A stretch of DNA of 64,000 bases from assembly GCA_029582265.1 (NCBI GenBank), contig CM055837.1, positions 19,008,967 through 19,072,966 of the forward strand. The letters run 5' to 3'. How positions within the stretch are numbered: the stretch's first letter is position 1; every line of letters starts with the position of its first letter. This DNA comes from Zoroaster sp. YZ-2022 (taxonomy: Eukaryota; Echinodermata; Asteroidea; Forcipulatida; Zoroasteridae). Made by a program: the position numbers and the translations under genes. Of the stretch, positions 1-11,043 are shown in pieces. A model generated the notes under the pieces. The model saw only the letters and a program-made list of their open reading frames with translations, did no database searches and was not told where the DNA came from.

Positions 1-133
1 TAAATACACAGTTATGTATTCTTGCATTGACTCCTTGCAGCCAAAAAGTTAAAAAACGATTATGCGTGCTGTCGATACGCGCACGTATTATGGCGCATTT
101 AATTTCATGAGAGGATTATGAGTATCATTAAGA

Positions 134-525
134 GGTTTGTTTCTTGCGCATGCCTCCTGGGAAACTTTGATAAAGGCATCCTCTCCGAGTCAAATCAACA
201 CAAAGCATTTCCTTAGAATCATAATTGAAGGCACGATCCATGGCTACATGCCATGGGTGTCATGGCTTCTGACCATTTCCCCCCAGCACAAAGATACTGA
301 CAATTTGGAAGACCGCCAATTGTAGTACTGGATTGGTTTGTTTCTTGTGCATGCCTCCTGGAAAACTTTGAAAGGGCATCCTCTTTGAGTCAATTCAACA
401 CAAAGCATTTCCTTATAATCGTAATTGAAGGCACGATCCCTGGCTACATGTCATGGGTGTTATGGCTTCTGACCAGTGCCCCCAGCATAAATATATTGAC
501 AATTTGGAAGACCGCCAATATTACC
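134..525 (+). repeat. Tandem duplication, two copies of ~201 bp
   Basis: The block starting GGTTTGTTTCTTGCGCATGC at 134 recurs at 335 (GGTTTGTTTCTTGTGCATGC). Both copies run through AATTGAAGGCACGATCC and end AATTTGGAAGACCGCCAAT. Copies look roughly 90% identical by eye, with substitutions and small indels. No coding content. Confidence 0.85.
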
Positions 526-661
526 AATACTACCTCATTCCATGGTGTTTATTTTGGGCAAGACAATCAGAGTCCATCAGAGTCAATCACCACCAGTTCT
601 TCTCAGAACAAACAATTATTACAACTCATATTAGTTTTGAGGCTTTGCATGGTGGAATATC

Positions 662-1401
662 GATATCGTTTCGGTTTGCGGTAACACCATGTGTTTATCT
701 CAACTAACGTGAAGCTGAGGTACAGGTTCTGAAAAGAACCGTATCGTACAACTCGTATCTCAACCTTCGTTAAGTGAGAAAGGTTCAAGGGAGAACCAAT
801 TTCGGGCAACTCGTTTTTCTCTACTGTCGCTAAGTGAGAAATATGGTTCAGGGAAAACCATGGGGACTTCACGGGTTAATATGGTTCAGGGAGAACCATG
901 GGGACTTCACGGGTTATTCTCAACGTTTCGATTAGCCTGCTCTAATCTTCTTCAGGAGAATGAAGAGGTTTGCCGATGCAACTCCTTAAGTAGTATTTGC
1001 TGGGATTATGTGTAGAATGGGAAGTGTTCCGATTGGTGCTACTGTTGTGTGATGTGTTGTGATTGGTTGCCACCGTGGCATTGTTCTTGTTGCGTGTGTT
1101 TCCTGCTGTGTGTGAGTTGCCTGCTCGCTGAGGCGTATCAGTTGACAGTGGGGTGTGGGTGTTGGTGGATGGTAGGATTGAATGCCAAATGTTGCTGATG
1201 TCCTGGGGGACAGTGTCATGTCCTGGGGGATGTCCTGGGGGACAGTGTCATGTTTATGAATCTCAATAGCCTCTCTGATACGACGGGTGTACCAGTGCTT
1301 TTCCGGGGCTATGATCTTTGCATTCTGCCAGTCAATGATATGGTCCAAATCGGTGGAGTGTTTGATGATCGCAGATTTGTCACATTCCCCTCTGCGGCCG
1401 T
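662..1401 (-). mobile_element. Penelope-like element, inverted left arm
   Basis: Reverse-complement copy of 1632-2332. Read on the minus strand it encodes the same C-terminal segment as the right arm (from GRRGECDKSAIIKH onward) and the same 3' tail, with an extra internal duplication of a CCTGGGGGACAGTGTCATG block near 1201-1250. The arm meets the spacer exactly at a self-complementary CGGCCG (1395-1400). Confidence 0.85.
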
Positions 1402-2008
1402 ACCGTACATCGGCCACACTTCACACAAGATTCAGCGTATCCTGAGGGAAGCTGACATTAAGGTCTACTACCGGACTCGAAACAAGTTGGAAACGAAGTT
1501 ACACACCCACAAGGACAGACATGATCCCAGCCGTCAAGCTGGGGTTTACCGAATTCCTTGCACTTGTGGGAAAGTGTACATTGGCGAGACCGGCAGAGAC
1601 CTTACGACCAGGCTCAAGGAACACAAGGCCCACGGCCGCAGAGGGGAATGTGACAAATCTGCGATCATCAAACACTCCACCGATTTGGACCATATCATTG
1701 ACTGGCAGAATGCAAAGATCATAGCCCCGGAAAAGCACTGGTACACCCGTCGTATCAGAGAGGCTATTGAGATTCATAAACATGACACTGTCCCCAGGAC
1801 ATCGGCTATTTCATCAGCAACATTTGGCATTCAATCCTACCATCCACCAACACCCACACCCCACTGTCAACTGATACGCCTCAGCGAGCAGGAAACACAC
1901 ACAACAAGAACAATGCCACGGTGGCAACCAATCACAACACATCACACAACAGTAGCACCAATCGGAACACTTCCCATTCTACACATAATCCCAGCAAATA
2001 CTACTTAA
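1390..2008 (+). pseudogene. GIY-YIG endonuclease fragment of a Penelope-like retroelement
   Basis: C-terminal piece of a Penelope-like element polyprotein (reverse transcriptase plus GIY-YIG nuclease). The reading frame is open from about VPYIGHTSHKIQRILREADI to the stop at 2008. It shows the GIY-YIG core as GVYRIPC...KVYIGETG, then the conserved Arg in TTRLKEHK, and the distal Glu in RRIREAIEIHKH. The preceding PYIGHTSHKIQRIL segment matches the linker normally found between the RT and nuclease domains. All of the RT is missing, so this is a 5'-truncated fragment. The frame extends further upstream only because it reads into the inverted left arm, which makes a chimeric N-terminus. Confidence 0.85.
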
Positions 2009-2332
2009 GGAGTTGCATCGGCAAACCTCTTCATTCTCCTGAAGAAGATTAGAGCAGGCTAATCGAAACGTTGAGAATAACCCGTGAACTCCCCATGGTT
2101 CTCCCTGAACCATATTAACCCGTGAAATCCCCATGGTTTTCCCTGAACCATATTTCTCACTTAGCGACAGTAGAGAAAAACGAGTTGCCCGAAATTGGTT
2201 CTCCCTTGAACCTTTCTCACTTAACGAAGGTTGAGATACGAGTTGTACGATACGGTTCTTTTCAGAACCTGTACCTCAGCTTCACGTTAGTTGAGATAAA
2301 CACATGGTGTTACCGCAAACCGAAACGATATC
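1632..2332 (+). mobile_element. Penelope-like element, right arm and 3' tail
   Basis: Right arm of the inverted duplication. It has the nuclease C-terminus up to 2008, then a non-coding tail containing a hairpin (2041-2067) followed by GAAACGTTG, and blocks such as GGTTCTTTTCAGAACC. The tail word CATGGTGTTACCGCAAA occurs twice, 25-30 bp apart, at and just past the arm end. Related tail pieces occur at ~36665-36785 and ~29040-29188. Confidence 0.85.
2042..2073 (+). ncRNA. Hammerhead-like hairpin in Penelope-like tail
   Basis: CTGAAGAA, then GATTAG, loop AGCAGG, CTAATC, then GAAAC. This resembles the CUGANGA / stem II / GAAA core of hammerhead ribozymes, which are known in Penelope-like elements. 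However, there is one extra A before stem II, and I find no upstream strand for stem III. A related hairpin in the 29040-29188 relic has a compensatory pair change. It may be a decayed or variant ribozyme rather than an active one. Confidence 0.35.
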
Positions 2333-2565
2333 CTAAGATATTGTGTACATGGTGTTACCGCAAATATTTCTAAATATGAACATTGTATTTAGCACTCCAG
2401 GTTTTGCATTGTAGTAACTTGTTTTAATTTGTTAATAATTCCCTTCGGTCATTTGGGATTTGAGTATAATTAGCCTCTTGATTACCTAGCATTATAACGG
2501 CCCCACACTCATTCATAATTATAATCCAAAACATATTGATCCAGCTAAATTGTGTCTTCATTACC

Positions 2566-2815
2566 TAAAGGGACAATATCGTCACGATAAACAGGGCATG
2601 GAATCGGAGTGCTAGTTTTAGATTAAGTCGGTGACTAAATAATACCCCACATGGTAAGATCATATTACCGTTGCTGCTGCATACATGAGCCAGTAACATC
2701 AGTCACTGTGTTCATCCATGGAGGAAGGAACCTCCATGGTTCATCTTAGACTAGGACACCGATTCCATGCCCTGTTGGGAGTCTGTTTTGATTGTGACGA
2801 CAGTGTTCCCTTTAA
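2566..2815 (+). mobile_element. RepA foldback MITE, copy 1
   Basis: Near-palindromic ~250-bp element. Left half runs TAAAGGGACAATATCGTCAC...ACAGGGCATGGAATCGG...CAGTGACT; the right half is its imperfect reverse complement, ending TGTTCCCTTTAA. The right arm carries an extra ~12-bp block (around GAGTCTGTTTTG here) that is absent from the left arm. The element ends in TTAA like other copies. Confidence 0.85.
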
Positions 2816-4639
2816 AGTTCAATCACCGTAATTGGCATGGAGATCTCTATTAAAATGTAAAGGACCGTCAATTGATGCCGCTCGATCGTAATGAAATGCC
2901 CATGCGGTGATTAACTACCCTGTACCCAAGAGCACATACATAGAACCCCCTCAAATTTCCTGGGTTAGATGGGCATGTTAATCGATGGGCAAACAACGAA
3001 CAGGGTATACTGTTAATCAGTTTAGACCGTCTTCTCTGGCGTCAACCAGGTTAACTTAAAACCACTGTTTGGTAAATATTTACGTCAGTTCAATTGCTTC
3101 TGAAAAAAACAAATTACATAACCAAAAAATATAGCATCCCGCGTATTCAGTTTGATTAAATATCTTCAGAAGATAAATTTGAAAAAAAAATTCCCCAGAC
3201 CCTGTTATATATGCATGTTATTCACCTGTTTGGTTAATCGTAACCGCAGAAGGAGTTATCATATACACTACCATTTTGCATTTTTAGATTACATGTTAGA
3301 GGTACACTTGACATGCATTATTGAATATACTTGCTGTTTTTAAACCCTTGAAGTATGTTCGTGTTTTCTGCAATGACATGAAAGATCATTTTGTTCAAAT
3401 AACTGTCATCAAGACGTTCAACAACGTAAACATTTTGATCGGTCGTGTTCCCCATCTCTTGTATGGCATACATGCATGTCTAGGCGTCCATCAGGCTATT
3501 CATACATCACTTGGCAATTTTGAATTGTGCTTATCATGTCCCGAATGATCATAGCCTGAAAAAAATTATCTCAAATGTTTTCTATAAAAAAGTACCTTTT
3601 ATCTTTAGGTAGAAAAAGTAACCTTTTAACGGAATGGAAATTATATGTATTAAAGGTTGCGGTTTACCTTTAAATAGTGGATTGAAGAAAAATGTATATT
3701 TTATTTTTTTAAATCTACTGATATAAACCTGTCAACGGTTTACGTTATCAGATAGCTCGTCATTTTGCACTTTCAGATAATATTTCTGAGGCAAATTGAC
3801 ATGCGACACCAAGCTTTTGCTACAAATCAAACCGTTCATGCTCTGTTATCAAACCAAGGGAAAGAAATTATGAAGTGAAGTGAGTGACGTTGTAGCGTAC
3901 TTGCACTGATTTCCCAAACGTGAATATGTTCTTACAGTGTGGTTCGTTTCTTTTCCTTCCTCCATGGTTATCCATAGGCCTATAGCCTATGTCTGTTTGT
4001 CCATAGGTTTCATGTCTACATTTCTATCGGGCTGTCTGTCTGGCTACAGAAGCCAGCATTTGTGTATTGATTAACATAATGTCTATTGGACGGATTATTG
4101 AAAGAACATGTTGTGTAGTTTTTAATAATTAGTTTACGAGTCTCGTCGATATGCGCACATATGACGCATTTTACTTAAGAAGTGTGAGTTTTAAATTTGT
4201 AATTTTAGACAAATTTATACGTTTCCAAAGATATTTTTTGTATCATAAATAAGACTATTTTTAATTTTCTAGTGCATTTTTAATTTAATTTCGGTGGATT
4301 GCCTCGGGTGTGAATTTGTGACGGATATTGGCGCTATACTATAGACTTTGTTGTTGTTATTAACACTTATTGCCAACCATATTTCAGTTGCATGCTCTCG
4401 GCCAAATTTAAATATTCGCTTACATAACTCATTTAAATTAAAAGATCTTCCTATGAGATTTTGCTGTTAGATTCGTTCCCATTGTCGTGTACTGTTACAA
4501 TAGGGCTTTGACGTGGGTATCAGCCTAATGGGATTTTTATAATACGTTCTCTATCTTATTAAAATGCACGTTAATGGAAAGGAATTGAATTGGTATCTCC
4601 AAAATAACAAATTGTCGAATTTTAATTGATGATGGTTTA
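2816..4639. other. AT-rich sequence, nothing recognised
   Basis: No gene, RNA or clear repeat seen. Short open stretches have no family features. A short word near 4140-4175 (CGTCGATATGCGCAC) resembles the start of the window (~70-100). Confidence 0.5.
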
Positions 4640-4845
4640 AAGGCCAAAAAATAAGTCTCGGGTTTCTGGTTTTAGGTCGGCTTCAAAATCGGTGCGGTGA
4701 TGCGCTTTTTTTTATTATTATTTTTATTTATTTATTTATTATTTTTGTAATACGTCATATATGTATGTACGCGGTTATTGGAACCAGATCAATTTCCCAT
4801 CCAGAAAGTGTGATAGCTAAGAGAGGCCTCACAAATCGGGCAAAG
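4640..4845 (+). repeat. Dispersed repeat K, copy 1
   Basis: Shares GGTTTCTGGT, CTTCAAAATCGGTGCGGTGA, AATACGTCATA..., AATTTCCCAT and CTCACAAATC with 34178-34368 in the same order. The copy runs directly into the 81-bp satellite array. Confidence 0.65.
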
Positions 4846-5536
4846 AGAGTAAGCATACTCATAGAAGCAGTTTTGCCAACATTACCAATGCTGTACCTTC
4901 CCTTTAATGTATATCTTGATTCAGAGAGAGTAAGCATACTCATAGCAGTTTTGCCAACATTACCAATGATGTACTTTCCCTTTAATATAAATTGAAAGAA
5001 AGTAAGCATACTCATAGAAGCAGTTTTACCAACATTATCAATGTTGTACCTTCCCTTTAATGTATATCTTGATTCAAAGAGAGTAAGCATACTCATAGAA
5101 GCAGTTTTGCCAACATTACCAATGTTGTACCTTCCCGTTAATGTACTGTATATCTTGATTCAAAGAAAGTAAGCATACTCATAGAAGCAGTTTGCCAACA
5201 TTACCAATGTTGTACCTTCCCTTTAATGCATATGAGAAAGTAAGCATACTCATAGAAGCAGTTTTGCCAACATTACCAATGTTGTACCTTCCCTTCAATG
5301 TATATCTTGATTCAAAGAGAGTAAGCATACTCATAGAAGCAATTTGGCCAACATTACCAATGTTGTACCTTCTCTTCAATGTATATCTTGATTCAAAGAG
5401 AGTAAGCATACTCAGAAGCAGTTTTACCAACATTACCAATGTTGTACCTTCCCTTCAATGTATATCTTGATTCAAAGAGAGTAAGCATACTCATAGAAGC
5501 AATTTTGCCAATATTACCAATGATGTACCTTCCCTA
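4846..5536 (-). repeat. 81-bp satellite array 1
   Basis: About nine head-to-tail units, several with internal deletions. The unit contains AGTAAGCATACTCATAGAAG, then TTTTGCCAACATTACCAATG, TTGTACCTTCCCTTCAATG and TATATCTTGATTCAAAGAG. Consecutive intact units are 81 bp apart. Because 81 is a multiple of three, long open frames arise on both strands; they are artefacts of the period. Confidence 0.95.
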
Positions 5537-6240
5537 TAAGAGCTGAAGAACCATTCTCATTCTACCAATCCCCAACGAGCTCGATTATTAATAACCGAGA
5601 CCTTTCCCCCAGCATGTTTGTCATTTTATTGAGTAGTGCAAGACACGTGGATAATAGTTCCTCATTAAAGATGCATCGCCGATACTTTTGACTATATCAC
5701 CGGGGATTCTCAGCTAATGTTTTTTATTTGTTTTAGTTTTTATCTTAGCACGTTATGGTTGCTGAAAGAAAGGAAAACAAGAAGTTTAAAATGAAGTATT
5801 AAACAAAATAACTGTCAACAAACATGTATTAACAGTAAATATGTGAAAAAAAATCTGATTTAGGATGGGGCCCGTTATAAATTTAATATCGAAACTTTAT
5901 ATTAAACGCTCAGATAAATCGACGTTTTGCTGACTTCTCACCGACGTAGACCCAACTTCCCGCTGACACACGGCTCGACCTAGGGCCAGCATTAAACCAA
6001 CGTATTGCCCTCTTCCCGCCGACGTCGACCCGACCCCTATACAAGTCATAGAACCCATGTCTTAGGTCTGCAAATAACGTCTGTAATTTCTATGACAACC
6101 ATAATTATCTAGGGCCCGTAATTGCCTTTTTAAGTGAAGTCACTCTACTAATTATCCACTTCATGTCTTCTTTTTTAAATTATTTATAGTACAAGCATAT
6201 TCGACAGGGGGTGTACTAGACTGGTCCCCTGTCTATATCC
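5537..6240. other. Unassigned sequence
   Basis: No recognisable gene. There is a slightly GC-richer patch near 5940-6050. Confidence 0.4.
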
Positions 6241-6314
6241 TATATCAAGGATATAGACAAGCTCCAGGCGTACCACTCAAAGTACTTCATTGGATACGTT
6301 AACGCGTTGTGCTA

Positions 6315-6466
6315 AAGATCTGATGTCACGCTTCGAGGTTTGCGCGCGCTTGCTACCAACCAAGGTCAAAGTTCAACATCGGGAAAAATGTGGCGGCTGC
6401 ATGCACGGCCGGCCAGTATCTGGCGTAAATCACGCGCCTCTTGCTCAAAGCGTGACGTCAGATCTT
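6315..6466. repeat. Inverted repeat, 23-bp arms
   Basis: Left arm 6315-6337 (AAGATCTGATGTCACGC...) and right arm 6444-6466 match as reverse complements at 21 of 23 bases, around a GC-rich 106-bp spacer. Probably the core of a foldback element of unknown extent. Confidence 0.65.
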
Positions 6467-8320
6467 CAGGCTTGGGGTGTATGCACTGGCTTTAAGCATC
6501 GACGTTGAGGGCGTGCTTGCTTCATAGGAATGATTGAGTGAAACGAAGTCGTATTAATATCGATCAGTTGAACAAATTTAACCTGAAATGGAAGGAGATT
6601 TCATTGCAACTGAGCAGAGAGAACGTGACAATTATTCATCCAATCAAATACCCAAACACGACATTTTGGCGGGAAGGACCATTAAAGAACAATGAAACCG
6701 TAATTTGATGTTTCATTTGCCGTCACTTCAAGAGTTGAAAAAAAATGTCAGTTGCCAGATTTTCACCTTAAGTATATGTAAATATCTTAAAATATATAGC
6801 CTTTTCTCGGGAATGACATTTTTGGGGGCAAAATCTTTGAATTTGTATCCGAGGCAATGGAAATCTCTCAAAGGCCTTCGAGGATTTTAGGGCAAAATTT
6901 GTATGATTTCTTCCCCGCTTATTACAACAACAACAACAACAACAACCTACGCACATGAGCATACCGTCGACTTGGGAATTCTGGTTCCTTTTCCCAAATG
7001 TCATTTGCTCGCGTGAAATTTGCATAGTAATGTGGCTGCTGCTTCCTTGGTGCAATGCCCCGCGCATTCTATGGCACAGCAGTCCATTGGGATTGTGCAA
7101 ATTGCTTGTTTGTATGCATGTTGCTTAGACTTAAAGGAAACGTACAACATTTGTACCTACCGAATCATCAAGCTAACATTATTATCTTAAAAGTAACACC
7201 TGCTTGGTGTAAAGTTGGTAAAAGTATTAACATCCTACAAGAAATAGAGAAAAGGGTATTGTTTTGACGGCCACAAGACAGGATACCAATATTGAGGGCT
7301 CATCGACTGCAAACATGTTTCAAATGTAGTTCAACCGCATTTGTTTCCCGCAAGATACACTAACCCATGTGTTATGCGTGTGATGGTTTTGGTATCTGCT
7401 GAACTTTTGGAAAGGCTCTGACACTAAGAAGATCATTACAGTCACACGCTCTGTCTTAAAACAGTTTTGACGGCAATGAATGTCAGCCGTGTAACTATTA
7501 AACCAGCCGTGCCATACATCGATATCCCTCCGAGTAATTACGTTTGTATAGCTTTGTGCGAAGCTTCTGTTTAGTTAGTTGAGAGAACATGCGGAGTTTT
7601 ACCGTCATTATAGCATAGCTTAGGCATATCCCTAGAGACGCGACTTGTTTTGCTGTTCTTTGTGAAGTATTTGTATTTGTATCCGAAAATATTCATAATC
7701 GAATATATTACAGAGCTGTGACATACCGGTACATTTTAATGTAGTCAAATCCATGCATGCAGACTAACTGGAATGAATTGTACTTTGTTGAAAACTCAAA
7801 AGCCTTTAAGATTGCCAGTGAATAAGATTATCGTTCAAAAAATCTTATTATCCAAGATGCGGAGTCTGATTGCAATTGCCAATTTGATATCAAATGATAT
7901 TAAAGGGATATTACAACATTTGTAATGTTGTTGTAGAAACTGCGCACGTTCTTTGAATCACGATATCCTTTGAATCACAATGGAACAACTAACCTGTGAA
8001 ATGATTAGGAAAGTGTGGGAAAATATTGACAAGTTTTACAGAAAACAATTGGTGCAGAGTGTCGCCGTGTGCACATTTTGTTGTGTTTTCTATGAAATAA
8101 AAGCACTTTATTAGACGCAATTACTGGTTCCTTTAACAAGTTTTCTTCACATCAAGTTAGCTTTCTGATAATAATTCTGTCGTTTATTAGTCATGAATAT
8201 ACTAGTGTTGGTCGATCTCTTCAAGCAGTAGAATACAAAATGTCCTTGAAAATAAAACCATTGGAAAACACTCAGACTCATGGGAATCAATATATTAGTC
8301 TCCCTTCAGTACACAGAGTG
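6467..8320. other. AT-rich sequence, nothing recognised
   Basis: Contains a short CAA run (6927-6950). I see no coding exon or clear mobile-element end. Confidence 0.4.
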
Positions 8321-8650
8321 CTAAAAAGCGTGTATTCCAGTCAAATGCATTTTAAACAATCGGCAAAAACACTGTAAGCTCGGGATTAAAAAAAAACGGT
8401 ATCTCTCAGTCGGCAATATGACACGAATCCAGGTTTTGTCAGGGTTATGCTCTCTGGTCGCGTCTAATAAACGTAATGCAATGATGTATGGCAAATAGTT
8501 CCGCCAATCTGACCAAACACCGCAACCTTCCAAAAGTGCCTCTGAAGATTCAACAGACGGGCCGTAAACAGCTTCTAAGAACCACTCCAGGCTTAGATAT
8601 ATTTTGACAGCTGCAACCGAACAGGCGTACATCGGCCACTACTCAGAGAA
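8321..8650 (-). other. Unrecognised open stretch (possible exon or relic)
   Basis: A 103-codon minus-strand open frame with protein-like composition (SLEWFLEAVYGPSVE, GVWSDWRNYLPYIIALRLL). A possible acceptor (CCTTCTCTGAGTAG) precedes it, but there is no clear donor. I do not recognise a family. It could be a fragment of a decayed mobile element or chance. Confidence 0.15.
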
Positions 8651-8864
8651 GGTATATCTACAGTGGTGATAATTACTTTCTTTTTTTACCTTGAGTGATA
8701 TTAGGCGGTGTTGTGTTGCTATCTACAGTAGATATTGCCATCTTCAGTAGATAGCATCTGTGGTTATTTTTAGTAATTGCATGTAGTGAATCATAACACT
8801 AACAAATTCCTAGCTTGCACTAAATAAAATTATCCTGCCAACCCGTTGGGCTAAAATTAAAGGG

Positions 8865-9290
8865 AAGATACACCATTGTTAAACGTGCATGCTACTCTGT
8901 CCTTCATCATATGAATAAAGATATATATTAAATAATTAACCTATGAAAGTTTCAGCTCATTATATTGTTACATTAACGAGAAAATATACTACTCAAAACA
9001 ATTTAGGGAACACCGGAATAATCTCAGTTAAAGCAAGATCATTTATTTCAGATAAACATAATGTTTCACAGAATTGATGAGAAACAACTGCACAATGAAA
9101 CAGATGATAAAGGATGCATGTAGTGATTACACATTTCATGACATGACTACTGAAAGAGAGAGGGGGTTGCAAATGTAAATCCAGGTTCATGGAACATTTC
9201 AAACCTATTTGATGTTAAAAATCCGGTGTTCCCTAAATTGTTTTGAGTAGTATAATAACAAATGCATTCCTAAATTTCGATCAGCGAACA
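8865..9290 (+). mobile_element. RepB copy interrupted by a TA-flanked MITE
   Basis: Starts TTAAAGGGAAGATACACCATT, continues with the RepB words AAAGTTTCAGCTCATTATAT and TTAACGAGAAAAT, is split by the MITE at 8985-9254, and resumes AACAAATGCATTCC. Confidence 0.6.
8985..9254 (+). mobile_element. TA-flanked MITE (Tc1/mariner-type), copy 1
   Basis: About 270 bp with 30-bp terminal inverted repeats starting CTACTCAAAACAATTTAGGG, flanked by TATA/TATA (TA target duplication). Copies at 35330-35598 and 37986-38233. Tc1/mariner is inferred from the TA duplication and the CTCAAAA...GGGAACACC end. A ~69-codon frame is open, but copy 2 carries a frameshift, so it is probably not a gene. Confidence 0.85.
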
Positions 9291-9588
9291 CGACTTTCTT
9301 GGGATCCTATTACAGTGCGACATCAACATTCAGATGTGCATAGTAAGTGAATAGCATGTGAATTTTCTTTAATCGATAAGGCTGTAGACAAGAAGATGTC
9401 AAGGTGCGTTTGATAGCGTCATTAACTTTGGAGTGCTTAATATGTAAAACTGCGAAATGCCAAATACCGCCGTCTTAGATATTCATGATCTGGGCCCCAA
9501 TGGCCGATTTGGGTCCAATTCTGTCTGTGCAGTCTCTGAAAAATACTCCCAGGCATTTAGTCTATAATGGTGATTACGATGGTTGAAT

Positions 9589-9718
9589 TTAAAGGGGTGA
9601 TATCATCACGACCAACAGGGCATGGAATCAGAGTGCCAGTTTTAGATTAACTCAGCGACTGAAGATAATATTCCACATGCTCTGTTTAAAGTCTGCTCTG
9701 ATCGTGATGACTTTTTCC
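9589..9718 (+). mobile_element. RepA MITE, copy 2 (internally deleted)
   Basis: TTAAAGGGGTGATATCATCA then ACAGGGCATGGAATCAG and CAGCGACTGAAGATAATA, jumping directly to the right-end block GTCTGCTCTGATCGTGATGA. The middle is deleted and the outer right end decayed. Confidence 0.75.
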
Positions 9719-10600
9719 CCGATTCCCACTCACTGTGTTTTTCGCATTCTGACATATTACTTAATTATCACCGGGGCTTTTATAATAGGGGTGCACACCA
9801 TCGGTTATTACCTGAATGTAAAATTATCCTAAAAGCTTACGGTTGTAATGGTACCAACATCATGAGTTATTCCGTCTGGCATGTTGTTATTTTCGCGACA
9901 ACATAATTACAAACTGTAATCTTAAATGGATCACCAGCTGCACGGTGAACCATTTTCGTGCATAAAAATGAAAACCAAAAAACTGAATGCATTTTCGCTG
10001 TTTTTATCGACTTAACGAAATAAGCGGAAACTTAGGATGGTTTCTGTACATTTCTTTTGGTTCCCATTAAGTAGGGATGCGTTTATAAACATTTTACCTA
10101 GAGGCTGATTAAATAAGCCCCCATCCCCCTCCTTAAAGTATCCCACCCCTTCCCCTGTCCGGTTGAACTTATGGATAACTTTTGGTTTGGTCAGAACACA
10201 ATTATTTCACTACCCTCCCCATCCCCCATCCTCGTAAAAACCATAACAATTCTATATAACAGTATATCTTAAATAATGGCAATCAGTCTCCTATTTCAGC
10301 ATCTACTGTTTCATTCAGTTCTGGCTGATTTCTTCACATCACCGCGACAATTTCATTTTCATCCATAATGCCTCCTCAGGCCGTCCCTGGTGTGTCCACC
10401 CTTTCCAGTCTTCATCTTCCTGTGTTGTTTCTATTGGCCTATAGGAATATTAACATCTTTACGAGTGTCCACCACCAGAGGCGCAATGCACGTCAAGTAG
10501 CGCTGGGTTGGCTGTGCAGCAGCGACACTCCCAGCGTCCACATAACCAAAGCACTCACGTCACTAACCAAACAAGACAAAACATTATTATGTCTGCCCAA
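9719..10600. other. Unassigned sequence
   Basis: A C-rich patch (10120-10240) and unremarkable sequence; no supported gene. Confidence 0.4.
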
Positions 10601-10601
10601 T

Positions 10602-10770
10602 TTATTAAAGGGAGGTTACACCATTGGTAATGCTGACAAAAGTCACAAAACTGCTTCTTATAGATTTTATACTCTAAGAAAGTTTCAGTTTATTACATTG
10701 TGTTAACATTGTGAAAATTGTATTAATTCTAACATTGAATTTAGGAAAGAGTGTTCTTTCCGAAAGTCTT
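10602..10770 (+). mobile_element. RepB fragment
   Basis: TTAAAGGGAGGTTACACCATT, GGTAATGCTGACAAAA, AAACTGCTTCTTATAG, AAAGTTTCAGTTTATTA and GGAAAGAGTGTTCTTTCC match the dispersed RepB element in order. A retrotransposon end follows. Confidence 0.6.
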
Positions 10771-11043
10771 ATAGGCAATAAAACAACCCTCACTATCTTC
10801 GACTCCCCAAAATCAAGAGTAAGTTCCATTTGGATAGCTTCTTCCCTAGAACAGCATTACAATGGAACGCCCTTCCAGCTGATTGCTTTCCACCAACTTA
10901 CGATCTATTTAAGTTTAAGAAAAACATCAACAAATCTTGCTTAAATGGTGGATGACATCGCATATGTAACCCCTTACTCTAGTGGATATTGGCCTTGTTT
11001 TGGGTAACTGACAGTAAATAAAAAATAATAAATAAATAAAAAA
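10771..11043 (+). pseudogene. 3' end of a non-LTR retrotransposon (CR1/L2-like)
   Basis: One frame reads RLPKIKSKFHLDSFFPRTAL then QWNALPADCFPPTYDLFKFK and ends at TGA (10946). This is the signature C-terminus of CR1/L2/Jockey-type reverse transcriptase proteins. It is followed by a short 3' UTR and an (AATAAATA)-rich tail. Only the last ~55 codons remain, a dead 5'-truncated insertion. Clade assignment is tentative. Confidence 0.75.

Noticed and set aside
1499..1783. Minus-strand gene over the Penelope-like spacer
   Set aside because: Antisense shadow of the GIY-YIG frame created by the inverted arm.
4846..5536. CRISPR-like array
   Set aside because: The units are contiguous 81-bp tandem copies without unique spacers, in a eukaryotic genome.
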